Shown piece after piece: positions 1 to 10,060 of a stretch of 64,000 bases of DNA. The notes below the pieces were generated by a model. It ran no database searches. It saw only the letters and a list, made by a program, of their open reading frames with translations, and was not told the origin of the DNA. Numbering within the stretch: position 1 is the first letter of the stretch; the number at the start of each line of letters is the position of its first letter. The position numbers were made by a program, and so were the translations under genes. The DNA is from an uncultured Burkholderiales bacterium (GTDB taxonomy: Bacteria; Pseudomonadota; Gammaproteobacteria; Burkholderiales; Burkholderiaceae_C): contig CAILCI010000088.1 in NCBI GenBank assembly GCA_903832625.1, positions 1 through 64,000 of the forward strand, given 5' to 3'.

Positions 1-996
<996 letters not shown>

Positions 997-1009
997 TCGA
1001 GGAATTTAA

Positions 1010-1324
1010 ATGTCCTCCAAGCAAAAAATCCGCATCCGCCTCAAAGCGTTTGACTACAAACTGATCGACCAATCTGCTGCTGAAATTGTTGACACCGCCA
1101 AACGCACCGGTGCGATTGTCAAAGGCCCCGTGCCTTTGCCGACCCGCATGAAGCGTTTTGACATCTTGCGTTCACCGCACGTCAACAAAACCAGTCGCGA
1201 CCAGCTCGAAATTCGCACCCACCAGCGTTTGATGGACATCGTGGACCCTACAGATAAAACTGTGGACGCCTTGATGAAACTCGACCTGCCAGCGGGTGTG
1301 GACGTCGAAATCAAGTTGCAATAA
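1010..1324 (+). CDS. rpsJ: 30S ribosomal protein S10
   Basis: Small-subunit protein that binds 16S rRNA in the head and also pairs with NusB in antitermination. At 104 residues it has the standard length and the typical [14 protein letters not shown] opening. The RPHKTSR-type segment appears here as [32 protein letters not shown] Shine-Dalgarno region precedes the ATG. It follows tuf closely but is separated from rplC by 183 bases that hold a terminator-like hairpin and a promoter. It may therefore be co-transcribed mainly with tuf. Confidence 0.98.
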   Translation: MSSKQKIRIRLKAFDYKLIDQSAAEIVDTAKRTGAIVKGPVPLPTRMKRFDILRSPHVNKTSRDQLEIRTHQRLMDIVDPTDKTVDALMKLDLPAGVDVEIKLQ

Positions 1325-1360
1325 AGCAACTGTCAGAGCGGATTCATCCTCCGTTTTGAC

Positions 1361-1394
1361 AACCGCGCACAGGGCGCTTGCACTGTGCGCGGTT
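1361..1394 (+). terminator. GC-rich hairpin between rpsJ and rplC
   Basis: A perfect 12-bp inverted repeat: AACCGCGCACAG at 1361-1372 and CTGTGCGCGGTT at 1383-1394, with a 10-base loop. Only a short T tract follows (TTTT at 1393-1396), so it may act as a partial terminator or attenuator rather than a full stop. Its position after rpsJ and before a promoter-like sequence suggests it insulates tuf-rpsJ transcription from the rplC unit. Confidence 0.6.
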
Positions 1395-1407
1395 TTCGCG
1401 ATAGAAT
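1378..1407 (+). promoter_or_regulatory. Candidate promoter for rplC ribosomal operon
   Basis: TTGCAC (1378-1383) and TAGAAT (1402-1407) are separated by 18 bases. Both are common variants of betaproteobacterial housekeeping-promoter hexamers. The -35 element lies in the loop and right arm of the preceding hairpin, so terminator and promoter overlap. A leader of about 95 bases follows before the rplC start. It contains an imperfect stem, CTCTCA at 1447-1452 with TGAGAG at 1488-1493, just upstream of the ribosome-binding site. Confidence 0.5.
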
Positions 1408-1507
1408 CGCGGACTCTGCATTTTGTGCGGGGAATTTATCAACCTTCTCTCATATCCAAACGGAGCTGCCAATTGAAGTGGCTTCGGTGAGAGTTTTGGA
1501 GAAAACA

Positions 1508-2173
1508 ATGAGTCAAAGCATCCGTTTAGGGTTGCTGGGCCGCAAAGTGGGCATGATGCGTCTGTTCACTGATGATGGGGATGCAATTCCTGTCACAGTG
1601 GTAGATGTGTCTAACAACCGCGTGACCCAAGTTAAAACCCAAGAGAACGACGGTTATGTGGCCTTGCAGGTCACATTCGGTTCGCGCAAAGCATCGCGCG
1701 TGACCAAGCCACTGGCTGGCCACCTTGCTAAAGCAGGTGTCGAAGCTGGTGAAATCATCCAAGAATTCCAAGTGAGCGCAGACACTGCCGCCAAGTACGC
1801 CACTGGCGCTACTGTGCCAGTGACTGATGTGTTTGCTGTGGGCCAAAAAGTGGACGTGCAAGGCACAACCATTGGTAAGGGCTTCACCGGCACCATCAAG
1901 CGTCACCACTTCAAATCACAACGCGCGTCGCACGGTAATAGCCGTTCGCACAATGTGCCGGGTTCTATTTCTATGGCACAAGACCCAGGTCGCGTGTTCC
2001 CCGGCAAGCGCATGTCAGGCCACCTCGGCGTTGACCTCGTGACTACCCAAAACCTCGACGTGATCCGCATCGACGAAGCACGCCAACTGTTGTTGATCAA
2101 GGGCGCAATCCCTGGCTCAGCCGGTGGCTTCGTGACTGTGCGTCCCGCCGTCAAAGCTAAAGGAGCGAACTGA
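1508..2173 (+). CDS. rplC: 50S ribosomal protein L3
   Basis: Large-subunit protein that binds 23S rRNA near the peptidyl-transferase centre. The ATG at 1508 ([20 protein letters not shown]) is preceded by TTGGAGAAAACA and gives 221 residues, normal for betaproteobacteria. The upstream in-frame extension is leader sequence. The conserved [23 protein letters not shown] segment near the C-terminal third is the L3 signature. The stop overlaps the rplD start (TGATG), indicating translational coupling. Confidence 0.98.
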   Translation: MSQSIRLGLLGRKVGMMRLFTDDGDAIPVTVVDVSNNRVTQVKTQENDGYVALQVTFGSRKASRVTKPLAGHLAKAGVEAGEIIQEFQVSADTAAKYATGATVPVTDVFAVGQKVDVQGTTIGKGFTGTIKRHHFKSQRASHGNSRSHNVPGSISMAQDPGRVFPGKRMSGHLGVDLVTTQNLDVIRIDEARQLLLIKGAIPGSAGGFVTVRPAVKAKGAN

Positions 2174-2793
2174 TGCAGCTCGAACTCCTGAACGAACAAG
2201 GCATGGCCTCATCCAAAGTGGATGCGCCTGAAACTGTGTTCGGCCGTGAATATAACGAAGACTTGGTGCACCAAATCGTCGTGGCTTATCAAGCCAACGC
2301 ACGCCAAGGCACTCGCGCTCAAAAAGACCGTGAACAAGTCAAGCACTCGACCAAAAAACCTTTCAAACAAAAAGGCACTGGTCGCGCTCGTGCAGGTATG
2401 ACTTCTTCGCCTCTGTGGCGTGGCGGCGGTCGGATTTTCCCGAACAGCCCAGAAGAAAACTTCACGCAAAAGATCAACAAGAAGATGTACCGCGCTGGTA
2501 TGGCTTCGATCTTGTCGCAACTCGCACGCGAAGGCCGTTTGGCTGTGGTCGATTCACTCAAAGTGGACGCGCCCAAAACCAAACTCTTGGCCGCCAAGTT
2601 CAAGGCCATGAACCTTGACTCCGTGCTGGTGATTTCTGACGAAGTGGATGACAACCTGTATTTGGCATCGCGCAACCTGCCCAACGTGTTGGTGGTTGAG
2701 CCTCGCTATGCAGATCCTTTGTCACTGGTGCACTACAAGAAAGTGCTCGTGACCAAGGCTGCCATCGACCAACTCAAGGAGATGTTCGCATGA
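2173..2793 (+). CDS. rplD: 50S ribosomal protein L4
   Basis: Large-subunit protein whose extended loop lines the exit tunnel; in enterobacteria it also represses its own operon. At 206 residues it is of usual length. The tunnel-loop region with [10 protein letters not shown] and [12 protein letters not shown] is clear at about residues 60-90. The ATG overlaps the rplC stop and its own stop overlaps the rplW start (ATGA), so L3, L4 and L23 are likely translated as a coupled set. Confidence 0.98.
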   Translation: MQLELLNEQGMASSKVDAPETVFGREYNEDLVHQIVVAYQANARQGTRAQKDREQVKHSTKKPFKQKGTGRARAGMTSSPLWRGGGRIFPNSPEENFTQKINKKMYRAGMASILSQLAREGRLAVVDSLKVDAPKTKLLAAKFKAMNLDSVLVISDEVDDNLYLASRNLPNVLVVEPRYADPLSLVHYKKVLVTKAAIDQLKEMFA

Positions 2794-3116
2794 GAAACGG
2801 ACACAAACAAACCAAGTTTGACGAAGGTCGCTTGATGCAAGTGCTGGTCGCGCCCGTTGTGTCTGAAAAAGCCACAATGGTTGCCGAAAAAAGCAATGCT
2901 GTCACATTCAAAGTGCTGCAAGACGCTACGAAAACCGAAATCAAAGCCGCTGTGCAATTGATGTTCAAGGTGGACGTGCAAGCCGTTGCAGTGGTCAATA
3001 CCAAGGGCAAAACCAAGCGTTTTGGCAAATCCGTGGGTCGCCGTGACAACGTGCGCAAAGCCTACGTGACGCTCAAACCCGGTCAAGAGCTCAACATCTC
3101 TGGGGAGGCCGCTTAA
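2790..3116 (+). CDS. rplW: 50S ribosomal protein L23
   Basis: Large-subunit protein at the tunnel exit that docks trigger factor and SRP. It has 108 residues. Conserved features include [15 protein letters not shown] near the N-terminus and KGKTKRFG in the rRNA-binding loop. The ATG at 2790 overlaps the rplD stop. A slightly shorter start at the internal LMQVL is possible, but the ATGA overlap favours the longer form. Confidence 0.96.
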   Translation: MRNGHKQTKFDEGRLMQVLVAPVVSEKATMVAEKSNAVTFKVLQDATKTEIKAAVQLMFKVDVQAVAVVNTKGKTKRFGKSVGRRDNVRKAYVTLKPGQELNISGEAA

Positions 3117-3118
3117 TC

Positions 3119-3943
3119 ATGGCAGTCATCAAGATGAAACCGACTTCACCAGGCCGTCGTGGCGTGGTGAAAGTCACTCGTGATCACCTGTACAAAGGTG
3201 AGGGTTATGCCCCGTTGCTGGAACCCCAGCACCAAAAATCGGGTCGTAACAACAATGGTCACATCACCACACGCCACAAAGGCGGTGGTCATAAGCACCA
3301 TTACCGCGTGGTTGACTTCGTTCGTAACAAAGACGGTATTCCCGCCAAAGTTGAACGCGTTGAATACGATCCCAACCGTACGGCACACATTGCTTTGCTG
3401 TGCTATGCGGACGGTGAGCGTCGCTACATCATCGCCCCTCGCGGCGTTGAAGTGGGCGCAACATTGCTCAGCGGTTCTGAAGCGCCAATTCGTGCAGGTA
3501 ACACCTTGCCAATTCGCAACATTCCCGTGGGTTCAACCATTCACTGTATCGAATTGAAGCCCGGTGCTGGTGCGCAAATCGCCCGCTCTGCGGGTGCTTC
3601 TGCAACATTGTTGGCTCGTGAAGGCACTTACGCTCAAGTGCGTATGCGCTCTGGCGAAGTTCGCAAAATTCACATCGAATGCCGCGCCACCATTGGTGAA
3701 GTTGCAAACGAAGAACACAGCTTGCGCCAATTGGGCAAAGCCGGTGTCAAGCGCTGGATGGGTATTCGTCCGACCGTTCGCGGTGTGGCGATGAACCCGG
3801 TGGATCACCCTCACGGTGGTGGTGAAGGCCGTACCGGTGAAGGTCGCCATGCAGTTGACCCATGGGGTAACCTGACAAAAGGCTACCGTACCCGCAACAA
3901 CAAACGCACACAAGTCATGATTGTGTCGCGTCGTAAAAAATAA
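3119..3943 (+). CDS. rplB: 50S ribosomal protein L2
   Basis: Essential 23S rRNA-binding protein needed for subunit association and peptidyl transfer. At 274 residues it is full length. Conserved features are [18 protein letters not shown], the [13 protein letters not shown] motif with the functionally important histidine, and a basic C-terminus ending SRRKK. It follows rplW by 2 bases and precedes rpsS by 10, with a GAGG Shine-Dalgarno in that gap. Confidence 0.98.
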   Translation: MAVIKMKPTSPGRRGVVKVTRDHLYKGEGYAPLLEPQHQKSGRNNNGHITTRHKGGGHKHHYRVVDFVRNKDGIPAKVERVEYDPNRTAHIALLCYADGERRYIIAPRGVEVGATLLSGSEAPIRAGNTLPIRNIPVGSTIHCIELKPGAGAQIARSAGASATLLAREGTYAQVRMRSGEVRKIHIECRATIGEVANEEHSLRQLGKAGVKRWMGIRPTVRGVAMNPVDHPHGGGEGRTGEGRHAVDPWGNLTKGYRTRNNKRTQVMIVSRRKK

Positions 3944-3953
3944 GAGGTAGCAA

Positions 3954-4232
3954 ATGAGTCGTTCTCTGAAAAAGGGTCCGTTTGTTGACCATCACCTGAT
4001 GGCCAAAGTGGACAAGGCTATCTCGACAAAAGACAAAAAGCCCGTGAAAACTTGGTCACGTCGCTCCATGGTTTTGCCCGATTTCATCGGCCTGACCATT
4101 GCAGTGCACAACGGCAAGCAACACGTGCCTGTTTACATCACCGACCAAATGGTGGGTCACAAGTTGGGCGAATTCGCTTTGACTCGTACCTTCAAAGGTC
4201 ACCCCGCGGACAAAAAAGTCCAGAAGAAATAA
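3954..4232 (+). CDS. rpsS: 30S ribosomal protein S19
   Basis: Small-subunit head protein contacting the A-site finger. It has the normal 92 residues. The N-terminal [15 protein letters not shown] and the later [10 protein letters not shown] are family signatures. An AAGAGGTAGCAA ribosome-binding site precedes the ATG. It lies in the continuous S10 operon between rplB and rplV. Confidence 0.98.
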   Translation: MSRSLKKGPFVDHHLMAKVDKAISTKDKKPVKTWSRRSMVLPDFIGLTIAVHNGKQHVPVYITDQMVGHKLGEFALTRTFKGHPADKKVQKK

Positions 4233-4241
4233 GGAAAGACC

Positions 4242-4571
4242 ATGGAAACACGTGCAGTCCTTAGGGGCGTCCGTCTGTCGGTCGACAAAGGCCGACTGGT
4301 CGCCGACATGATTCGTGGCAAAAAAGTGGATCAAGCTTTGAACATTTTGACTTTCACGCAGAAAAAAGCTGCGGGCATCGTCAAAAAGGTTTTGGAGTCC
4401 GCTATTGCCAACGCTGAACACAACGATGGTGCTGACATCGACGAATTGAAGGTGAAAACCATCTACGTCGAACAAGGCACCACATTGAAGCGCTTTACCG
4501 CCCGCGCCAAAGGCCGTGGCAACCGTATCAGCAAGCCCACATGCCATGTGTATGTGACGGTTGGTAACTAA
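4242..4571 (+). CDS. rplV: 50S ribosomal protein L22
   Basis: Large-subunit protein whose hairpin forms part of the exit tunnel, a known site of macrolide-resistance changes. It has 109 residues. [22 protein letters not shown] at the N-terminus and the tunnel hairpin [19 protein letters not shown] near the C-terminus are typical. AAGGAAAGACC precedes the ATG. Confidence 0.98.
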   Translation: METRAVLRGVRLSVDKGRLVADMIRGKKVDQALNILTFTQKKAAGIVKKVLESAIANAEHNDGADIDELKVKTIYVEQGTTLKRFTARAKGRGNRISKPTCHVYVTVGN

Positions 4572-4579
4572 GGGAAGAT

Positions 4580-5464
4580 ATGGGACAAAAAATCCACCCC
4601 ACAGGCTTTCGCCTTGCCATTAGCCGTAACTGGGCAAGCCGCTGGTACGCCAGCAACAAAGACTTCGCCGGTATGCTGGCCGAAGACATCAAAGTGCGCG
4701 AGTACCTCAAAGCGAAGTTGAAAAACGCCGCTGTGTCTCGCGTTCTGATCGAGCGTCCCGCCAAAAGCGCACGCATCACCATTTTCTCGGCTCGTCCTGG
4801 TGTGGTGATCGGCAAAAAAGGCGAAGACATCGAAACATTGAAACGCGAACTCGCCATCCGTTTGGGTGTGCCAGTGGCAGTGAACATCGAAGAAGTGCGT
4901 AAGCCCGAAATCGATGCACAACTGATTGCTGACAGCATCACCCAACAGTTGGAAAAACGCATCATGTTCCGCCGTGCCATGAAACGCGCCATGCAAAACG
5001 CCATGCGTTTGGGTGCTCAAGGCATCAAGATCATGTCTGCTGGTCGTTTGAACGGTATCGAAATTGCGCGTACCGAGTGGTACCGTGAAGGCCGCGTGCC
5101 ACTTCACACACTGCGCGCCGACATCGATTACGCCACTTCTGAAGCAAAAACCACCTACGGCATCATTGGTGTCAAGGTCTGGGTCTACAAAGGCGATACG
5201 CTGGGTCGTAATGACTTGCCCGCTGCTGTGGAACCACGCGCTGAAGAAGAGCGTCGTCCTCGCGGTCCTCGTCGCGATGCCCGTCCTGCTGGCGACCGTC
5301 CAGCACGCGGCGGCCGTCGTCCCGCAGGATCCAATGCCGCACCCACGGATGGCAGCGATAAACCCGCTGAAGCCGCTGGTGCCCCCACAACTGCCGTCAA
5401 GCGCGTCCGCAAGGTTGCCGCGCCCGCATCCACTGGCACGGCTGCGGACGGAACAGGAGAATAA
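4580..5464 (+). CDS. rpsC: 30S ribosomal protein S3 with long basic/Ala-Pro tail
   Basis: Small-subunit protein at the mRNA entry channel, part of the ribosomal helicase. Residues 1 to about 210 are the conserved S3 core, with a KH domain carrying the GxxG loop (VIGKKGED) and the C-terminal domain ending KVWVYKGD. The remaining ~80 residues are a low-complexity Arg/Pro/Ala/Gly tail, so the total of 294 residues exceeds the ~230 of E. coli S3. Such tails are familiar in Comamonadaceae-type S3. The tail is probably disordered, and its charge pattern (basic patches, acidic end) suggests an RNA- or surface-exposed role. Confidence 0.97.
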   Translation: MGQKIHPTGFRLAISRNWASRWYASNKDFAGMLAEDIKVREYLKAKLKNAAVSRVLIERPAKSARITIFSARPGVVIGKKGEDIETLKRELAIRLGVPVAVNIEEVRKPEIDAQLIADSITQQLEKRIMFRRAMKRAMQNAMRLGAQGIKIMSAGRLNGIEIARTEWYREGRVPLHTLRADIDYATSEAKTTYGIIGVKVWVYKGDTLGRNDLPAAVEPRAEEERRPRGPRRDARPAGDRPARGGRRPAGSNAAPTDGSDKPAEAAGAPTTAVKRVRKVAAPASTGTAADGTGE

Positions 5465-5466
5465 GC

Positions 5467-5883
5467 ATGCTGCAACCGGCACGCCGTAAATACCGCAAAG
5501 AACAAAAAGGCCGCAACACCGGTATCGCAACGCGTGGCAACACCGTGGCGTTTGGTGACTTCGGTCTCAAATCAACAGACCGTGGTCGCCTGACCGCGCG
5601 TCAAATCGAAGCCGCACGTCGTGCGATTTCGCGTCACGTCAAACGTGGCGGCCGCATCTGGATTCGCGTGTTCCCTGACAAACCGATTTCCCAAAAGCCT
5701 GCTGAAGTGCGTATGGGTAACGGTAAAGGTAACCCCGAGTACTACGTGGCTGAAATCCAACCCGGCAAGGTGCTCTACGAAATCGTGGGTGTGCCCGAAG
5801 AGTTGGCTCGTGAAGCCTTCCGCTTGGCCGCTGCTAAATTGCCCTTGCGCACCACGTTTGTGGCGCGCTTGATTGGCCAATAA
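5467..5883 (+). CDS. rplP: 50S ribosomal protein L16
   Basis: Large-subunit protein near the A-site tRNA elbow. At 138 residues it is full length, opening [17 protein letters not shown] with the later segment [21 protein letters not shown]. It starts 2 bases after rpsC with an AGGAGAATAAGC Shine-Dalgarno inside the rpsC end. Confidence 0.98.
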   Translation: MLQPARRKYRKEQKGRNTGIATRGNTVAFGDFGLKSTDRGRLTARQIEAARRAISRHVKRGGRIWIRVFPDKPISQKPAEVRMGNGKGNPEYYVAEIQPGKVLYEIVGVPEELAREAFRLAAAKLPLRTTFVARLIGQ

Positions 5884-5900
5884 TTCAGGAGAAATAAGAA

Positions 5901-6107
5901 ATGAAAGCTGCTGAACTGCGCCAAAAAGACGTTGCTGGTGTCGAAGCCGAAGTCAAAGAGCTGCAAAAAGCCCACTTTGGCTTGCGTATGCAAAAAGGCA
6001 CGCAACAACTCAACAACACATCGCAATTGCGCTCGACCCGTCGAAGCATTGCACGTGCCAAAACCATTCTTGCTGAAAAGCAAGCCGCTACAACCCCGAA
6101 AGCTTAA
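5901..6107 (+). CDS. rpmC: 50S ribosomal protein L29
   Basis: Small two-helix protein near the tunnel exit that contributes to chaperone and SRP docking. It has 68 residues with the typical [10 protein letters not shown] start and a middle [21 protein letters not shown] segment. A clear CAGGAGAAATAAGA ribosome-binding region lies before the ATG. It sits between rplP and rpsQ, as in all S10 operons. Confidence 0.97.
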   Translation: MKAAELRQKDVAGVEAEVKELQKAHFGLRMQKGTQQLNNTSQLRSTRRSIARAKTILAEKQAATTPKA

Positions 6108-6116
6108 GGAGCTGAT

Positions 6117-6386
6117 ATGACGGAAACCAAAAAATCCATCACTCGCACCTTGGTCGGCAAGGTGGTGAGCGATAAGCGTAGCAAGACTGTGACCGTGCTG
6201 GTCGAGCGTCGTGTGAAGCACGCGCTCTACGGCAAAATTGTCGCCAAGTCGAGCAAGTACCACGCACACGACGAAAAAGGTGAATACCACCTGGGCGACG
6301 TGATCGAAATCACCGAGAGCAAACCAATTTCTAAAACCAAGAATTGGATTGCCACTCGTCTGGTCGAAAAAGCCGCTGCTGTTTAA
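6117..6386 (+). CDS. rpsQ: 30S ribosomal protein S17
   Basis: Primary 16S rRNA-binding protein. It has 89 residues. The [25 protein letters not shown] block and the [25 protein letters not shown] block are diagnostic. It is the last gene of this ribosomal unit. A strong terminator follows at once, and the next gene is a peroxiredoxin rather than rplN, so the spc-type genes must lie elsewhere or in a separate unit. Confidence 0.98.
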   Translation: MTETKKSITRTLVGKVVSDKRSKTVTVLVERRVKHALYGKIVAKSSKYHAHDEKGEYHLGDVIEITESKPISKTKNWIATRLVEKAAAV

Positions 6387-6416
6387 GCCTTTAAAGCTTG
6401 AATCTGCGACGATATG

Positions 6417-6451
6417 AAAAACGACCCACAATATGTGGGTCGTTTTTCTTT
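6417..6451 (+). terminator. Strong intrinsic terminator of the S10 operon
   Basis: ACGACCCACA (6421-6430) pairs perfectly with TGTGGGTCGT (6434-6443) around an ATA loop. Flanking AAAA (6417-6420) can extend the stem with TTTT (6444-6447), and a T-rich run follows. This is a textbook Rho-independent terminator 30 bases after the rpsQ stop. Its A/T flanks would also let it work in reverse. Confidence 0.93.
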
Positions 6452-6481
6452 TTGTAAATCGTATTTTTATTGGAGCAACAC

Positions 6482-6988
6482 ATGATCAAAGTCGGAGACA
6501 GCTTGCCTCAGGCCACCTTGATGGAATTCATTGACGTGGAAACCGAAGGCTGCACATTGGGGCCTAACCCCGTCGATGTCGCCAAAGCCAGTGCAGGCAA
6601 AACCATTGCCTTGTTCGCCTTGCCCGGTGCGTACACACCCACTTGCTCAGCCAAACATGTGCCGGGTTATGTGGCTAACTTTGACAAACTCAAAGCCGCT
6701 GGCGTAGACGAAATTTGGTGCGTGAGCGTGAACGACGCTTTCGTGATGGGCGCATGGGGTCGTGATCAAAAAGTCAACGGCAAAGTGCGCATGTTGGCCG
6801 ACGGCAGTGCTGACTTCACCAAAGCCACTGGCTTGACCTTGGACTTGACCACGCGCGGCATGGGCTTGCGCAGCAATCGTTATTCCATGCTGGTCAAAGA
6901 CGGCAAAGTGACGGCATTGAACGTTGAAGGCCCCGGCGCTTTCGAAGTCAGCGACGCTGACACCATGCTCAAGTTGGCAACAGCTTAA
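6482..6988 (+). CDS. Prx5-type peroxiredoxin
   Basis: Thiol peroxidase that reduces hydrogen peroxide and organic hydroperoxides in the cytoplasm. It has 168 residues with the Prx active-site motif PGAYTPTC, placing the peroxidatic cysteine at residue 55, and the downstream catalytic arginine region (MGLRSNRYSML). The ATG at 6482 is chosen over an in-frame TTG at 6470 because GGAG lies 7 bases upstream. Its reductant, glutaredoxin/glutathione or thioredoxin, cannot be told from sequence alone. Its 3' end overlaps the convergent cytochrome b561 gene by 20 bases. Confidence 0.92.
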   Translation: MIKVGDSLPQATLMEFIDVETEGCTLGPNPVDVAKASAGKTIALFALPGAYTPTCSAKHVPGYVANFDKLKAAGVDEIWCVSVNDAFVMGAWGRDQKVNGKVRMLADGSADFTKATGLTLDLTTRGMGLRSNRYSMLVKDGKVTALNVEGPGAFEVSDADTMLKLATA

Positions 6989-7661
6989 CCAAGTAAAACA
7001 CGGCGTAGGCGCAGGCTGCCCAAACAACAAGGGCGAGCAGGCGTGTACGCCATGTGTCTTGCGTGGCGCGTGTCGCGCTGGGCAAGGTTTTGTCGCCATG
7101 TGTCATGGGGCTGATCAAGTCATCGTTTTTAAATGCGCGGCGGTAAAGTACGGTGGCGACATGCAAGCCCACCAAGCACAGCAACGCGACTTGACCAATT
7201 TCCGTGTGGTAGTAAGTCGCCCACTCCACCCACGAATTAGGCACCCAAGCCGTCCAAGGGCCTTGCACCGAGACCTCGTCGTCCGCCATCAGGCCACTCA
7301 AGACTTGCACCAACAGCAGCAAGAGCATCGCCAACACCGACAACGCGCCCAGCGGGTTATGGCTGACAAAACGCGGGTCATGGTTGTTGCGCAATGCCAT
7401 CCCATACCCCCATAAACTGCGCGGCGTGGGAACAAAGTTGGCAAACCGCGACCAATAGCCGCCAATCACCCCCCAAATCAAGCGAAAAAACAGCAAAGAC
7501 AAGATCAGGTAGCCGCAATAAAAATGTAATTGCATGACATCGTCGCCGCCTATCTGACCGCTGATGATCAAACCCGCAAAGCTCAGCAACAACAAAAGGT
7601 GGAACAAGCGGGTGGGGAGATCCCAAACGCGAACGCGAACGCGATTAAGTGCTTGATTCAT
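6969..7661 (-). CDS. Cytochrome b561-family membrane protein
   Basis: Predicted di-heme b-type cytochrome of the inner membrane. It has 230 residues with about five hydrophobic helices (near residues 18-37, 46-66, 105-125, 148-168 and 208-226). Histidines in RLFHLL, QLHFYCGY, YHTEIGQ and GLHVATVLYRRAF fit heme ligands of this family. It diverges from a cytochrome c' gene 76 bases away. In many proteobacteria a b561 protein is encoded beside a periplasmic cytochrome c' and may pass electrons to it. That partnership is inferred here. Confidence 0.88.
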   Translation of the reverse strand: MNQALNRVRVRVWDLPTRLFHLLLLLSFAGLIISGQIGGDDVMQLHFYCGYLILSLLFFRLIWGVIGGYWSRFANFVPTPRSLWGYGMALRNNHDPRFVSHNPLGALSVLAMLLLLLVQVLSGLMADDEVSVQGPWTAWVPNSWVEWATYYHTEIGQVALLCLVGLHVATVLYRRAFKNDDLISPMTHGDKTLPSATRATQDTWRTRLLALVVWAACAYAVFYLVKLLPT

Positions 7662-7737
7662 AGTGATTCGTGGTTAAAAGACAAAAATAACAAAAGCCCG
7701 TAAACTTTGACGGTATTTTCTACCAAAGGACGTTCCA

Positions 7738-8190
7738 ATGAAAAAACTGATTCTCATGCTCTGCGCTTTCTTTGCCGCGGGGGCAATGACTTCAGCGCAT
7801 GCCCAATTTGCCAAAGCCGAAGACGCCATCAAATACCGCAAATCGGCCTTGACTGTGATGGGAACGCACTTCTCACGCATCGGTGCCATGGTGCAAGGTA
7901 AAGTGCCGTTTGACGCCAAAGCTGCGGTCGAAAATGCCGAAATTGTGGCCAATATGAGCAAACTGCCTTGGGTTGCATTTGGTGAAGGCACAGATGCCGG
8001 AGACACCAAAGCCAAGCCGGAAATTTGGAAAGATGGTGCCAAATTCAAAGCCGCAGCTGAAAAATTACAAGCTGAATCCGGCAAATTAGTGCTGGCAGCT
8101 CAATCGGGTAAAGAAGATGCCATCAAGGCAGCCTTCAGCGCCACGGGTGGTGCCTGCAAAGCGTGTCACGACGACTTTCGCAGCAAATAA
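7738..8190 (+). CDS. Cytochrome c' (class II cytochrome c)
   Basis: Periplasmic four-helix-bundle c-type cytochrome, 150 residues. Residues 1-22 form a Sec signal peptide ending AHAQ. The heme-binding CKACH sits near the C-terminus (Cys140, Cys143, His144), the hallmark of class II. Family members bind NO or act as electron carriers. The gene diverges from cytochrome b561, with AAAGGACG as Shine-Dalgarno. It ends 3 bases from the convergent CoA-transferase stop. Confidence 0.93.
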   Translation: MKKLILMLCAFFAAGAMTSAHAQFAKAEDAIKYRKSALTVMGTHFSRIGAMVQGKVPFDAKAAVENAEIVANMSKLPWVAFGEGTDAGDTKAKPEIWKDGAKFKAAAEKLQAESGKLVLAAQSGKEDAIKAAFSATGGACKACHDDFRSK

Positions 8191-8193
8191 AAC

Positions 8194-9441
8194 TCAAATG
8201 ATCTTGTTTTGACGCAGTTGCTCCAATTGCTGGTTATCTAGTGCCAGCAGTTGGGACAAAACTTCGTCGGTGTGTTGACCCAAAAGTGGCGGCGGCATGT
8301 CGCGGCGAACAGGGGTCAAGCTCAGTTTGATAGGGCTTGACACCAAATCTACTTGGCCTGCCAGTGGATGCTGCCAAGAGGTCACCATGTCGCGCTCAAG
8401 CACTTGCGGGTCGGCAAAGACCTCGGCCAAATTATTGATCGCACCGCATGGCACTTTGGCTTCTTCCAATGCGCTGAGCCATTGTGCTTTGGGGCGACTG
8501 AGCATGATTTGTTCGAGCAACGGCACCAGCGTTTCGCGATGACGAACGCGGTCTGCATTTTTGGCATAACGGGAGTCAATTGCCAGATCGGACCGGCCAG
8601 CGACGGCGCAAAACTTGGCAAATTGACCATCATTGCCAACGGCCAAGATTAAATAATCTTTTTCATTGCGTTCATTGCGTGCCACTTCAAACACTTGGTA
8701 AGGCACGATGTTTTGGTGGGCATTGCCAGCGCGGGTGGGAACTTTGCCCTCTTTGCGACCAGAAACCAAGTAATTCGCGCCCAAGTTGGCCAGCATGGCC
8801 ACCTGGGTGTCGAGCAAGGCCATGTCCAAATGCTGGCCTAAACCCGTGCGCTCGGCATGGCGCAGTGCCGCCAAGATGGCAACGCTGGCGTACATGCCTG
8901 TGAACAAATCGGCCACGGCAACCCCTACTTTTTGAGGGCCACCTCCCAAGTCGTCTCGCTCACCGGTGACGCTCATCAGTCCGCCCATGCCTTGCACAGC
9001 ATAGTCATAGCCCGCGCGCTCGCGGTAAGGGCCGGTTTGTCCGAAGCCCGTCAGACTGCAATAAACCAAGCTCGGCTTGATGGTCTGAAGGGATGCATAG
9101 TCCAAGCCATAGCGCGCCATGTCGCCGACTTTGAAGTTTTCAATGAAGACATCACAAGAGGCGACCAATTGCTTGATGAGTGATTGGCCTTGCGGCGTGG
9201 AAATATCGCAGGTCACCGAGCGCTTGTTGCGGTTGGTGCCTAAATAGTAGGCGGCGTCAGTTGTATCAAGACCGTCGCGGTCCTTGAGAAACGGAGGCCC
9301 CCAGCCGCGTGTGTCGTCCCCTGTGTCGGGACGTTCAATTTTGATCACGTCAGCGCCCAAATCGGCCAATGTTTGGGTGCACCAAGGGCCAGCGAGCACA
9401 CGGGAGAGGTCTAAAACACGAATGCCATCTAAAGAGTTCAT
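8194..9441 (-). CDS. Family III CoA-transferase (CaiB/BaiF type)
   Basis: Moves CoA between acyl groups by the family III mechanism, using an aspartate. It has 415 residues from the ATG at 9441. Characteristic segments are DGIRVLDLSRVLAGPWCTQTLADLGADVIKIERPDTGD at the N-terminus, the NRNKRSVTCD stretch, and YDYAVQGMGGLMSVTGE, which follows the expected catalytic Asp region. An in-frame extension to 9708 overlaps the start of a divergent gene and looks non-coding, so the shorter start is used. Its acyl substrate is unknown. Formyl-, succinyl- or other CoA transferases are possible. Confidence 0.9.
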   Translation of the reverse strand: MNSLDGIRVLDLSRVLAGPWCTQTLADLGADVIKIERPDTGDDTRGWGPPFLKDRDGLDTTDAAYYLGTNRNKRSVTCDISTPQGQSLIKQLVASCDVFIENFKVGDMARYGLDYASLQTIKPSLVYCSLTGFGQTGPYRERAGYDYAVQGMGGLMSVTGERDDLGGGPQKVGVAVADLFTGMYASVAILAALRHAERTGLGQHLDMALLDTQVAMLANLGANYLVSGRKEGKVPTRAGNAHQNIVPYQVFEVARNERNEKDYLILAVGNDGQFAKFCAVAGRSDLAIDSRYAKNADRVRHRETLVPLLEQIMLSRPKAQWLSALEEAKVPCGAINNLAEVFADPQVLERDMVTSWQHPLAGQVDLVSSPIKLSLTPVRRDMPPPLLGQHTDEVLSQLLALDNQQLEQLRQNKII

Positions 9442-9523
9442 GGCTAAATTGTCAACCAATTGAACAGCCAAGGGCGACAAATCAGAGACACAGTGGGAGT
9501 CGGCACAAGCGGATAATGCGACG

Positions 9524-10060
9524 ATGCCCAAAATCAGAACCGTTCTTTGCACCCTAGCCGTGGCGGCGCTGAGCAGCGCGTGCACGCCCAGCTTGAATTG
9601 GCGTGAAGTGCGTTTTGACGATGGCGGCTTGGTCGTCTTGTTACCCTGCAAGCCCGACAAAGCCACACGTGACATCACACTCGCACACGAGGGACAAGTG
9701 ATGTCCACTCAGCTCTCGATGCAAGGTTGTGAAACCGCAGAACTTCAATTCACCTTGAGTCAGATGGCAATTGCGCCGCCCTTGGATGCAAAACAAGTCA
9801 TGGCAGCGTGGCGCGTTGCAAGCATCAGCGCGGTGGGCGCACAAGTACAAGACGCCACGGTGCAAAACGAGTCGCTGGGTCCAGCGCAGGCCGCGGTGAC
9901 TGCGTTGCGCAGCCAAGTCCAAACGCCACAACACGCGGCGCAATGGCTGTGGTTTGGTGAGGGACATTTCATCTACCAACTCGCTGTGTATGGCGCAGCC
10001 AAAGACAAATCTTTGGACCCGGTGGCGCATGTTTATTTTTCTGGAGTCAAGTTGCCATGA
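9524..10060 (+). CDS. Predicted lipoprotein of unknown function
   Basis: 178 residues. The N-terminus is a short lipoprotein signal with lipobox LSSAC (Cys20), so the mature protein is probably membrane-anchored in the periplasm. The rest contains conserved-looking FDDGGLVVLLPCKPDKATRD and WLWFGEGHFIYQLAVYG segments, as in a betaproteobacterial family of unknown role. The stop overlaps the start of the MFS gene (ATGA), so the two are coupled. I do not recognise a specific function. Confidence 0.75.
   Translation: MPKIRTVLCTLAVAALSSACTPSLNWREVRFDDGGLVVLLPCKPDKATRDITLAHEGQVMSTQLSMQGCETAELQFTLSQMAIAPPLDAKQVMAAWRVASISAVGAQVQDATVQNESLGPAQAAVTALRSQVQTPQHAAQWLWFGEGHFIYQLAVYGAAKDKSLDPVAHVYFSGVKLP

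Noticed and set aside
4568-5530. 320-codon open frame on the minus strand across rpsC
   Set aside because: It is antisense to a certain ribosomal protein gene and has a His/Cys/Phe-rich composition typical of shadow frames.
9442-9708. N-terminal extension of the CoA-transferase to 9708
   Set aside because: It overlaps the start of the divergent lipoprotein gene, and family members start at the MNSLDGIRVLDL region.
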